Positions 8,011 through 15,468 of a stretch of DNA of 30,575 nt are shown piece by piece (position 1 is the stretch's first letter; each line of letters begins with the position of its first letter). The notes under the pieces are model-generated. The model was given only the letters and a program-made list of their open reading frames with translations. It did not search any database and was not told the DNA's origin. Source of the DNA: Gemmatimonadota bacterium (lineage in GTDB: Bacteria; GCA-2686955). The position numbers were made by a program, and so were the translations under genes. Where the stretch lies: positions 1 to 30,575 of the forward strand of contig NYZA01000024.1 in the NCBI GenBank assembly GCA_002686955.1, written 5' to 3'.

Positions 8011-9230
8011 GGATCTACTTTCTGGCCCACCGGATTCCGCACCCGCCCGACAAGGGCGAGAAGATCCGCGCCTACCATCAGCTTCGCCACCTGGCTCGCT
8101 CCCACGAAGTGACGCTCGCCACCCATGTCGAGTCGAAGGACGATCTGGCCGGCATCACGGCGCTGGAGCGGTGGTGCGAGCGAATCGATTGGGCTCCGCG
8201 CCCCACCGGCCCGCGCATGAAGATCAGGCTCGGAACGGCGCTTCTGAGAGGCGAAGCGCTGAGCTTCGCGGCTTTTCGCACGGGGGCCCTCGAGCGGAAG
8301 GTGCGGGCGGGGCTGCGGCGCGACAATCCCGATGTCGTCTTTTGCTACGGCGCCGCGATGGCTCCTTACGTCATGCACCACACATCGGCTCGCCGAGTGA
8401 TCGATTTCGTGGACGCCGACTCGGCCAAGTGGAGCGCGTTGGCAACGCGGGGGCCTTTGCATCTCAAGAAGCTGTACGCCCAAGAGGCACGCAGAGTCGT
8501 GCGGGCGGAGGCCAGAATCCTTAGCGAGCTCGATCAGGCGATTGTGGCCTGCGAGGGGGAGCGCAACGACCTGGGGGGCGGACCGGAAGCACGAGCCCAC
8601 TCATCTGCGGCGATCGCGGTGATCGGCAATGGCGTGGATCTCGACTACTTCCACCCCGACCGGCAGGGGGCGGTGCCGATCGCCGAACGGGAGCCGATGT
8701 TGGTGTTCACGGGCGTCATGGACTACCCGCCCAATGTCGACGGCATGGTGCGTTTCGTCCGTGAGGTCTGGCCGCGCGTGCAAGCGGACCTGCCGCCCGC
8801 GCGGCTCGTCATCGTTGGCCGCCATCCGACCCGAAACGTGCGCCGACTGGCCGCCGCGCCCGGAGTGAGTGTCACTGGCGGGGTTCCCGATGTGCGCCCC
8901 TATCTGAGCCGGGCGACGGCGGCGGTGGTTCCGCTGCATCTCTCCAGAGGTGTGCAGAACAAGCTCCTCGAGGCGGCGGCGATGGGGCTGCCTGCAGTGG
9001 TGAGCTCTCGTGTGGCTGGCGGTACGAATCTCGAACCGGGACGCGATCTGATCGTCGCGGATGACCCGGGACGCTGCGCCAAATCGGTGCTGCGCCTGCT
9101 GAACGATCGCTCCTTCGCGGCCGAGCTAGGCGCGCGCGCGCGACGCGCGGTGGAGGAGCACCACCGCTGGGACCCGATCCTCGAACGGTTCGAGAGGCTG
9201 CTGCTCGGCGGAGGCGAGGTGGATGCATGA
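8007..9230 (+). CDS. Glycosyltransferase, exosortase/PEP-CTERM-associated (stp1-like, GT4 fold)
   Basis: This is a 407-residue GT-B glycosyltransferase that would add a sugar to a lipid-linked exopolysaccharide intermediate at the cytoplasmic face. The N-terminus MRIYFLAHRIPHPPDKGEKI followed by RAYHQLRHLA closely matches the sugar transferases of XrtA/EpsH1-type loci. The donor-binding half contains VIGNGVDLDYFHP, a VFTGVMDYPPNVDG segment, and the GT4 motif LEAAAMGLPAVVSS. Length is normal. It starts at an ATGA overlap with the deacetylase stop and ends in another ATGA overlap with the next gene, so all three are translationally coupled. The sugar and acceptor are not known. Confidence 0.88.
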   Translation: MRIYFLAHRIPHPPDKGEKIRAYHQLRHLARSHEVTLATHVESKDDLAGITALERWCERIDWAPRPTGPRMKIRLGTALLRGEALSFAAFRTGALERKVRAGLRRDNPDVVFCYGAAMAPYVMHHTSARRVIDFVDADSAKWSALATRGPLHLKKLYAQEARRVVRAEARILSELDQAIVACEGERNDLGGGPEARAHSSAAIAVIGNGVDLDYFHPDRQGAVPIAEREPMLVFTGVMDYPPNVDGMVRFVREVWPRVQADLPPARLVIVGRHPTRNVRRLAAAPGVSVTGGVPDVRPYLSRATAAVVPLHLSRGVQNKLLEAAAMGLPAVVSSRVAGGTNLEPGRDLIVADDPGRCAKSVLRLLNDRSFAAELGARARRAVEEHHRWDPILERFERLLLGGGEVDA

Positions 9231-10780
9231 GTCCCGGATCCGGCGAACACACGTCTTCGAACCGGCGTCCGGCGATCGTCACCTTCTGTCCCGAGCTCGA
9301 GGCCCCCGTCGCGGGAAGTCGGCATCTGATCGAGCGCGCCATTGCGTTGGCGGGCCGGGCGGAAGTGCTCTTGGTGGGCCGCTCACTGCGACGAACCGGG
9401 CGCGGGAATGACGCGCCTCGCGTTTCTCGAGTGCGAGCCGCGGGCAGCGAAATCGAGCTCTTGCGGCTGGCCTCGGCACCTCGCCTCGCGCCTCGATCGC
9501 TGGTGGAAGCCATGGCGCTGCGGACGCTTCTTCGAGACCTTCGCCGGGAGAATCGCCTCGATCTCCTCGACGTGATCGGCTCCGGACCGGGGTGCGCAGA
9601 GGCGCTTTGGATTGCGCATCGGCTGGGAGTTCCTGTGTCGGTCACGGTTGCGGGTGCGGCCGATCCCACGGCGGCGCCGAAGGGACGAGTGCTGCGCCGC
9701 GCCGATCGCGTGATCTGCGCCAACGAATCGGCCGCCGGCGCGCTGCGGGCGATCGGAGTCCGGGAGCCGGCGATCGTAAGGGAGGCGGTGGCGGCCCGCT
9801 ACCGCCCCCTCGTCCGAGCCGATTGCCGCGACCAATTGGGACTAGTGAGGGAGCGTCCCCTGGTCCTTTGCGTCGCAGATCTCGAGCCCGGAGCAGGCCA
9901 GGACGAGCTGTTTCGCGCCGTGGCCGCTATGCCCGTGCCCGGCCCGCAACGACCGATCGTCGCTCTGGTCGGCGACGGTTCCGCTCGCTCCTCCCTGGGC
10001 AACCTGGCCGCCGATCTCGACCTCTCGGATCATGTCTGTTTCGAGGGAGATCCACATTTAGATGGGCTGCCCCTCTACTACGGAGCAGCGAATCTGGTAG
10101 TGAAAGAACCAGGGAGGGAGGGTGGGGATCGATCGGAGCGCGAGGCGCTGGCATGCGGCAGAAAAGTTGTCGCTACCAATCTCGACTCCCTTCGTGACGC
10201 ATTGGAAGAGCTCTTGGTGGAACCTTCGCCCGGGCCGTCCGGCGTGGCTCCAATCGACCGTGATTGGAACGATGTCGCCCAGGAGCTGCTCGATCTGTGG
10301 CGGGTGTTGCTTCCTCGCCGTCCGATCGGCGGCGGGAGGTTTGAGAGCGGGCAGGCCGAGGGGGACAGGGCTAGGAGCTTGTTGCGCATGGGCTTTCGAG
10401 CCCAGCATTCGAGCTCGTTTCGAGATCAAGGAGCTGGGGCCGCGGGAGGGCTGGCTGCCTTTCAAGGACTTACCGACGCAGAGATCGGAACGAAGACGGA
10501 TGCTGAGCGAAGCGAAGACTATGCGCAACAGGTTCCTGGCGCGGGGCCGACCACTTGCGTCGGCTCCGCGCCGGATCATCGAATCAACAAGACGCCTCAC
10601 CCCCCCCTTTTCAGAAGGCTGGACCCCCATCACCGGCCGCACGATCGTCTACCACCATCGAACGCAGGGGAGTGGAGTGGAAGGGGTGCATATTCGTGGC
10701 GTGGCCGGTGCGCTGCGCCGGCTCGGTGCCGTGGTGAATCTGATCGAGCCGCCGGGCGTACACGCATTTGGTATCGGTGA
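9227..10780 (+). CDS. Glycosyltransferase, group 1/GT4-like; C-terminus uncertain (possible frameshift)
   Basis: The protein starts at an ATGA overlap with the preceding glycosyltransferase. It reads as a diverged GT4 enzyme: a RPAIVTFCPELEAPVAGSRH start, VSVTVAGAADPT and RADRVICANESAAGALRAIG in the acceptor half, then VLCVADLEPGAGQDELFRAV, VALVGDGSARSSL and SEREALACGRKVVATN in the donor half. Family-like sequence ends near LLDLWRVLL (about residue 365, near 10320). The open frame continues to 10780 (517 codons), but the last stretch is arginine-rich and out of phase with the following glycosyltransferase, so it is probably not native. A frameshift between about 10320 and 10420 would explain this. 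A frame slip of the right sign would end the protein at TGA 10342-10344. The end coordinate given is that of the uninterrupted frame. Confidence 0.7.
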   Translation: MSPGSGEHTSSNRRPAIVTFCPELEAPVAGSRHLIERAIALAGRAEVLLVGRSLRRTGRGNDAPRVSRVRAAGSEIELLRLASAPRLAPRSLVEAMALRTLLRDLRRENRLDLLDVIGSGPGCAEALWIAHRLGVPVSVTVAGAADPTAAPKGRVLRRADRVICANESAAGALRAIGVREPAIVREAVAARYRPLVRADCRDQLGLVRERPLVLCVADLEPGAGQDELFRAVAAMPVPGPQRPIVALVGDGSARSSLGNLAADLDLSDHVCFEGDPHLDGLPLYYGAANLVVKEPGREGGDRSEREALACGRKVVATNLDSLRDALEELLVEPSPGPSGVAPIDRDWNDVAQELLDLWRVLLPRRPIGGGRFESGQAEGDRARSLLRMGFRAQHSSSFRDQGAGAAGGLAAFQGLTDAEIGTKTDAERSEDYAQQVPGAGPTTCVGSAPDHRINKTPHPPLFRRLDPHHRPHDRLPPSNAGEWSGRGAYSWRGRCAAPARCRGESDRAAGRTRIWYR

Positions 10781-11864
10781 GAGCGAAACGAAGCGGCGCA
10801 GACGGTCGTCAGGCTCAGGTCGGGTTGAACGGAGTTTGCGTCGTTTCGCTTCCGCCGCTCCAGCCTGGGGCTTCTCGGCCGCCGAGATCGGCTACAATAT
10901 AATGGCCCTACCAAAGCTGTTGCATGCGCTTCGCGGAGGGGACCGGCTGCTCTATGAGCGGTACGCCCTCTTCGGTTTCGCGGGAGCTCTTGCGGCGTCC
11001 GGGCGGGCGCCCTTGCTACTCGAAGTCAACGATGCGACAGTGATAGAGCGTTCTCGCAAAACTGCGTGGCGCAGCCTGGCCCGCGCCATCGAGCTTTCGG
11101 TGCTGCGCAGCGCGGCACGGATTGTTGTAGTTAGCGATACCATTCGTCTGCGACTGCTGGGACTCGGGCTCGATCCGCGGCGGATCATCACCGTCCAGAA
11201 CGCTTCAGACGCGCCGAGCGCAACGCCGGAGCGCCGGGAGGCAATTCGACGACGATTTGGTGGCGACGCGCCGGTTCTCGCGGGCGTATGCGGGGCCTTT
11301 TTGCCTTGGCACGGACTCGATCTGGTCGTCGAGGCGTTGGCGAAGGAGCTGCGCTCGGGCGAGCTCGGATTGATCTTCGTCGGCGACGGGCCGGTTCGGG
11401 CAACGATCGAAACCCTGGCCCGCAAGCTCGGCGTAGAGAATCGGGTTGTGTTTACCGGGCGGGTTCCGGCCGCGGAGGTTTCGTGGTACCTCTCGGCACT
11501 CGATATTGCGTTGCTTCCGGACGTGGCCCCCCATGCATCGCCGATGAAGCTCTTCGAGTACATGGCGCATGGCTTGGCGATTGTCGCGCCCGATATCGCG
11601 TCGATCCGCTCCGTCGCGGAGGCGGGCCGCAGTGCAGAGCTCTTCAAGCGGGGAGATCGAGCGGCACTGAGAAGAGCGGTGCGCGCGCTGATCGACGATC
11701 CACCCATGCGGCGCGAGCTCGCGAAGGGCTCCAGTGACCGATGGGCGGAAGCGCATACCTGGGACCGGAATGCCCAGCGCGCCATTGGCCCGATCGAGAG
11801 CAAGCGCGATTGGGGCGAGACGATCCATCGGGGAAGCTGCACGGAGCGACCGAGACCGTGCTGA
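10500..11864 (+). CDS. Glycosyltransferase, group 1/GT4
   Basis: The product from ATG 10500 is 454 residues. The conserved start of the fold is GRTIVYHHRTQGSGVEGVHI, followed by RGVAGALRRLGA. The acceptor half continues to LLYERYALFGFAGALAASGR and LLLEVNDATVIERSRKTAWR. The donor half has IITVQNASDA, LIFVGDGPVRATIETLARKL, VVFTGRVPAAEV and the nucleotide-sugar motif SPMKLFEYMAHGLAIVAPDI. ATG 10521 is an alternative start. The same frame looks coding from about 10410 (FEIKELGPREGWLPFKDLP) although no good start codon lies there, which suggests a lost start or a frameshift fusion with the upstream glycosyltransferase. The gene overlaps the transporter start by 7 nt. It probably extends the same exopolysaccharide; the donor is unknown. 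Confidence 0.82.
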   Translation: MLSEAKTMRNRFLARGRPLASAPRRIIESTRRLTPPFSEGWTPITGRTIVYHHRTQGSGVEGVHIRGVAGALRRLGAVVNLIEPPGVHAFGIGESETKRRRRSSGSGRVERSLRRFASAAPAWGFSAAEIGYNIMALPKLLHALRGGDRLLYERYALFGFAGALAASGRAPLLLEVNDATVIERSRKTAWRSLARAIELSVLRSAARIVVVSDTIRLRLLGLGLDPRRIITVQNASDAPSATPERREAIRRRFGGDAPVLAGVCGAFLPWHGLDLVVEALAKELRSGELGLIFVGDGPVRATIETLARKLGVENRVVFTGRVPAAEVSWYLSALDIALLPDVAPHASPMKLFEYMAHGLAIVAPDIASIRSVAEAGRSAELFKRGDRAALRRAVRALIDDPPMRRELAKGSSDRWAEAHTWDRNAQRAIGPIESKRDWGETIHRGSCTERPRPC

Positions 11865-12781
11865 GCGCGCTGCTCGAGGTCGTTGTTCCGGTGTTCGCCG
11901 TCGCGCTCGTCGGCTATCTGTACGCGGCAAGGCGGGGCTTCCCCATCGCGGAAGCGACGGATCTGATCATCTACGTGGCGGGTGCTTGCTTGATCTTCGA
12001 CTCCCTGGCCAAGGCTCCGGAGCTAGACTTGAACGCCCTGAGAATCCCGATCGCGGTCACGGGACTGGTGCTGGGCGGAATCGCGCTGGCCTGGCTAGCG
12101 GGCCGCGCGCTCCCTCCCTTGCGCGAGCTTTCATTCGGCGCAATCGCGCTTCCCGTCGCCTTCGTCAATGCAGGCAATCTCGGACTCCCCCTCGCCCATC
12201 TGGCTCTCGGCGAAGAGGGATTCCAAGCGATGCTCTTGGTATTCGTTGTCTACAGCGCTCTTCACAATTCCATCGGCGTCGCGATCATGAACGGCCGCGG
12301 CGGCATCGCCCAGGCGGCAAGACTACCGCTCGTTTATGCGGCGATCGCTGGTGTCGCGACCAACCGTTTCGGTATCTCGCTGCCGCGGATGCTCGACGTG
12401 CCCATCGTCATGATTGCGCAGTTGGTGATCCCCCTGATGTTGCTCTCTCTAGGCGCCAGAATGCGCACATTGATGCCTTCGGGCGGATCGCGACAAGACG
12501 CGCCACTCGCTCCATTGCTCTTGCTCCCTATTCTGCGGATCGGCGGGGGGATTGCGATGGCAATGGCGCTCAATCGTGTCATGGGAAATACCGGCGTTAC
12601 GGCGCAGGTGGTTCTATTGACCGGTGCGTTGCCGTCGGCGGTAATGAACTTCGCGCTCGTCGAGAAGTTCGGCCAAGAAGAGGCCGAATCAGCGACGGTT
12701 TCCGTGGCGATCGCTGTGGCCACGGGGGCCTCGATCGTCGTGCTGCCCGTGGTTATCGCTCTACTTCCGCGTACGGGGTGA
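11858..12781 (+). CDS. AEC-family (auxin efflux carrier-like) transporter
   Basis: This is a 307-residue inner-membrane protein with about ten hydrophobic segments. It begins VLSALLEVVVPVFAVALVGY and contains the family pattern FVNAGNLGLPLAHLALGEEG (the 'N-x-G-N-x-G-x-P' motif of AEC carriers). A second half follows with VIPLMLLSLGARM and VVLLTGALPSAVMNFALVE. Bacterial AEC proteins move organic acids or similar small anions; the substrate cannot be told here. GTG 11858 is chosen because it starts the first membrane helix and overlaps the previous stop (GTGCTGA). The longer frame from 11741 adds 39 residues that only shadow the preceding gene. The 3' end overlaps the convergent pabB by 21 bp. 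It may simply be the last gene on the exopolysaccharide transcript. Confidence 0.87.
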   Translation: MLSALLEVVVPVFAVALVGYLYAARRGFPIAEATDLIIYVAGACLIFDSLAKAPELDLNALRIPIAVTGLVLGGIALAWLAGRALPPLRELSFGAIALPVAFVNAGNLGLPLAHLALGEEGFQAMLLVFVVYSALHNSIGVAIMNGRGGIAQAARLPLVYAAIAGVATNRFGISLPRMLDVPIVMIAQLVIPLMLLSLGARMRTLMPSGGSRQDAPLAPLLLLPILRIGGGIAMAMALNRVMGNTGVTAQVVLLTGALPSAVMNFALVEKFGQEEAESATVSVAIAVATGASIVVLPVVIALLPRTG

Positions 12782-14305
12782 GGCGCATGCCGCCTCCACC
12801 GCCGCAATTCCCCCCCGGGCCTTCACCAACGATTCCGAGTACTCCTCCATCGGCTCGGAATCGACCGTCACCGCGCCGCCCACGCCGAGCTCCGTTCGGC
12901 CGAGGCGCTGCACCAAGGCCCGAATGACCACCGAAAAATCGACGTCGCCGTGGCTGGCGATATAGCCGAGCGCGCCGCCGTATGGCCCCCGCGCTACCGG
13001 CTCCAGTTCGTCGATGATCTGGCAGGTGCGGATCTTCGGCGCTCCAGTCATGGAACCGGGCGGGAAGATCGCACGCAACAGATCCGCGGAACCTACGTCC
13101 TTTCTATGCTTCGCAATTACCGTGCTCACCAGATGATGCACCAGGGCATGGCGTTCCGGCCGACAGAGCCGTTCCACGCGCACGGTTCCAGGTTCAGCGA
13201 TCCGCCCCAGATCGTTGCGCACCAAATCGCAGATCATGATGTTCTCAGCTCGATCTTTGTCGCTCCGCAGCAGCTCTCGGAGCATCACCCGATCGGCCAT
13301 TCGGTTCCTCGGGCGTGTCCCCTTGATCGGGCGGCTCTCCACATGGCGCCCCCTCATCCGCACGAGACGCTCGGGAGAGGATGAGACAATCGTAGCTCCA
13401 GGCAGGTCGGCATATGCCGAAAAGGGAGCGGGAGCGATCAGACGCAAGGCTCGATGCAGAGCCGCCGCATCGGGCGCATCGGTCAGCTTCAGCTGCTGAG
13501 TGAGGTTTACCTCGTAGGTCTCGCCTTCGCGAATCAGACCTTGGATCGTCTCGACGGCCCTCAGATAGTTGTCGCGATCAAGAGATGAGCGGATTCCGGC
13601 CGGCAGAGATCGCGGCGGCTCAATCGAAAGCTGTGGGTTCGATGTAGAGTCGAGTCTGTGTTCGACGGAACCTGCAGGTGTCTTCAGTGCCCGCAGAAAA
13701 GGACGCATTCCTCCCCTGCGCCCTTCGGCCAGCAGCGTCCGGTTGATGCGGCGATCGTGCAGCATGGCCGCTCCGTAGAGTCGAGCGCGCACAAGCGGTT
13801 CCCCAGGTTCCTTGGCCGGCAGGTACGCGAAGGAATTCGGCTCCAACAGACGGACCAACTCGTGAGAGAGTGACACAATTATGCCCCCCGTGATCGGCAA
13901 CGACCCGGATTCCGAGGGGCCGAGTACCCGCGCCAGGTCCTCGATCGCATCGAGCGGATCGGCAATCCACTGATGGACCAGGCCTCGAGCGGGTGTCGTC
14001 AAGCGGAGCTCTGCTTCCCCCGCCGCGATCTCGCGCGCCTCGAAGCTCGCCAACGGTTCGAGAAAAAGCAGCGACCAACGCGCCCTCGGCCCAACCGCTC
14101 CCCCCGACTCGAGGAGGCAGGCGCCGGCTGGATAACCGGCCCGATCGAGAAGCTCCGCGGGTTTCGGAGAGCCCACCGGCAGCCGCAGAATCCGAGGTGT
14201 GTCCCGGCGCCGGTGCCCTGGCGCGACGGCATCGAGTACACAGCCCGGGACGGCCGCGTGCCGTGAGCGGCGCTCGCCGCGAGGCGGTGCGGAGATCGGT
14301 CCCAC
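12761..14305 (-). CDS. pabB: Aminodeoxychorismate synthase component I
   Basis: PabB converts chorismate plus ammonia to 4-amino-4-deoxychorismate on the way to p-aminobenzoate and folate. The 514-residue frame carries the chorismate-binding domain in its C-terminal two thirds: VNLTQQL near 267-273, SRPIKGTRPR (PIKGT at 326-330, with the Lys typical of PabB where TrpE has Ala), DRAENIMICDLVRNDLGR (351-368), and FPPGSMTGAPK. The GTG start has GGAGG 8 nt upstream and follows the preceding stop by 3 nt. The first 35 or so residues are arginine-rich and weakly conserved in appearance, so an internal start is possible. No amidotransferase partner (pabA) is in the window. It is the last gene of a five-gene minus-strand operon and overlaps the convergent transporter at its 3' end. 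Confidence 0.92.
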   Translation of the reverse strand: MGPISAPPRGERRSRHAAVPGCVLDAVAPGHRRRDTPRILRLPVGSPKPAELLDRAGYPAGACLLESGGAVGPRARWSLLFLEPLASFEAREIAAGEAELRLTTPARGLVHQWIADPLDAIEDLARVLGPSESGSLPITGGIIVSLSHELVRLLEPNSFAYLPAKEPGEPLVRARLYGAAMLHDRRINRTLLAEGRRGGMRPFLRALKTPAGSVEHRLDSTSNPQLSIEPPRSLPAGIRSSLDRDNYLRAVETIQGLIREGETYEVNLTQQLKLTDAPDAAALHRALRLIAPAPFSAYADLPGATIVSSSPERLVRMRGRHVESRPIKGTRPRNRMADRVMLRELLRSDKDRAENIMICDLVRNDLGRIAEPGTVRVERLCRPERHALVHHLVSTVIAKHRKDVGSADLLRAIFPPGSMTGAPKIRTCQIIDELEPVARGPYGGALGYIASHGDVDFSVVIRALVQRLGRTELGVGGAVTVDSEPMEEYSESLVKARGGIAAVEAACASPRTRK

Positions 14306-14308
14306 GCC

Positions 14309-14602
14309 TCAGTCCTCCAGCATCGCTTCGGCCTGGCCCTGTGGATCGTATCCACCTTCGAGAACCGATATCACCCGCCCTTGCGCCGGACCGGCGCTCT
14401 CGAGGTCGGTCACGATTCGTGTCAGCTCCGTGAAGGTGTTCGGACGCAGGCCCAGGCCCGCCAGCGGATCCGATTCCAGAGTGTCAAACCCCGCGTTGAT
14501 CAGAACCAGCTGCGGATCACAACCCTCGAAAGCGGTTTCGACCGCGCGCCGAAAGGCCGCAAGGTAGCTGCTCTCACTGATCGAAGAGATGTAGCAGATC
14601 AT
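14309..14602 (-). pseudogene. C-terminal fragment of a histone-deacetylase/acetylpolyamine-amidohydrolase-family protein
   Basis: This 97-codon frame matches only the last third of the HDAC/AcuC/AphA family. It reads SSYLAAFRRAVETAFEGCDP, then QLVLINAGFDTLESDPLAGL, then VISVLEGGYD near the end. GFD is the position of the third zinc ligand and GGY holds the transition-state tyrosine. The upstream two thirds, with the active-site histidine pair and the Asp-x-His zinc ligands, are absent, because pabC lies immediately upstream. It cannot be an active deacetylase alone. Yet it keeps an ATGA overlap with pabC and a 3-nt gap to pabB, so it is probably still translated. It is either a remnant of a deletion that brought pabC and pabB together, or a small protein reused for another role. 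Family call is firm, status uncertain. Confidence 0.75.
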
Positions 14603-15468
14603 CTCGAATCGTCTCGCGAGCTCGTGGATTCCCGCCGAAAGATAGCCAGCTCTGCGTCGAGACGCTCCGCGAGACTACGCGTCAATAGACCTGGACACTC
14701 TTCTCCCACGGCCTCCCCCTCGATCGAAGCAACCCCCACGATTCCGATCCCCACGGAGGTGATGAATACCTCATCGGCGGCTTGGACCCGGTCGAGCATA
14801 TGACGCACTTCCCGAAAACCGGTCCCCGCGTCATCCGCTTCACGAATCACGAAGCGACGCATTACACCTGGAAGCGCGCCCAGGTCGAGCGATGGCGTCC
14901 GTAGCTCCCCCCCCGACGCCCAAAATATGTTGCTATGAGCACCCTCGACCACAAAGCCCACCGGGTCGAGCATCAGAGCCTCGTGCGCCCCGCGGGCCAG
15001 GGCAGCGCGATGAGCGAGGACCAGCGGCTGAAACGAGATCGACTTCAGCGCGGGGTCCGATGACGCGGCTCGAACGACGGAGCTGACGACCACGCGCGCT
15101 CGCCCCCCCGCCGGCGGTTTCGAGACCGCCCGCAGATGGACCACCATCGTCGGCCCGTGCGGCGCCGCGCTCCCATCCGCCGCGGCGAGCTCTCCCCGGC
15201 TGATCGTCACACGGGCCATGCATTCAGGTCGCTTCTCCCGCGACGCCAGCTCGCCGACGATCTCATCCAGCCCGCCAATCGGCGCCGGCTCCGGGATTCC
15301 GACAGCCGCGAGCGAGGCGCGGAGCCGCTCGAGGTGTGCATCGATCCGGAAAACACGCCCGCCCGCGACACGCATCGTCTCAAAGAGGCCGTCGCCGTGC
15401 TGAAAGCCCACATCCAACGCCGAGATCTTCGGCTCTTCCGTGAAAACACCGTCGACGAAAGCGATCAA
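14599..15468 (-). CDS. pabC: Aminodeoxychorismate lyase / class IV PLP aminotransferase
   Basis: The 289-residue protein is a fold-type IV PLP enzyme. It begins MIAFVDGVFTEEPKISALDV with GFQHGDGLFETMRV after it, the classic N-terminal signature. The Schiff-base lysine is Lys142 in DPALKSISFQPLVLAHR. VVEGAHSNIFW (Glu175) and GALPGVMRRFV give the cofactor-binding strand and phosphate-binding loop. Together with pabB in the same operon this supports aminodeoxychorismate lyase, which releases pyruvate and p-aminobenzoate. A branched-chain or D-amino-acid aminotransferase cannot be excluded from motifs alone. The start overlaps the protease stop by 4 nt and its stop overlaps the HDAC fragment start by 4 nt. 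Confidence 0.88.
   Translation of the reverse strand: MIAFVDGVFTEEPKISALDVGFQHGDGLFETMRVAGGRVFRIDAHLERLRASLAAVGIPEPAPIGGLDEIVGELASREKRPECMARVTISRGELAAADGSAAPHGPTMVVHLRAVSKPPAGGRARVVVSSVVRAASSDPALKSISFQPLVLAHRAALARGAHEALMLDPVGFVVEGAHSNIFWASGGELRTPSLDLGALPGVMRRFVIREADDAGTGFREVRHMLDRVQAADEVFITSVGIGIVGVASIEGEAVGEECPGLLTRSLAERLDAELAIFRRESTSSRDDSR

Noticed and set aside
9123-9150. GC-alternating stretch (gcgcgcgcgcgacgcgcg) as a structured repeat or Z-DNA site
   Set aside because: It lies within the glycosyltransferase coding for Ala/Arg codons in a GC-rich genome; nothing else suggests function.
11734-12927. 397-codon frame over the AEC transporter
   Set aside because: Arg-rich and without membrane segments or family match; the overlapping frame encodes a typical ten-helix carrier.
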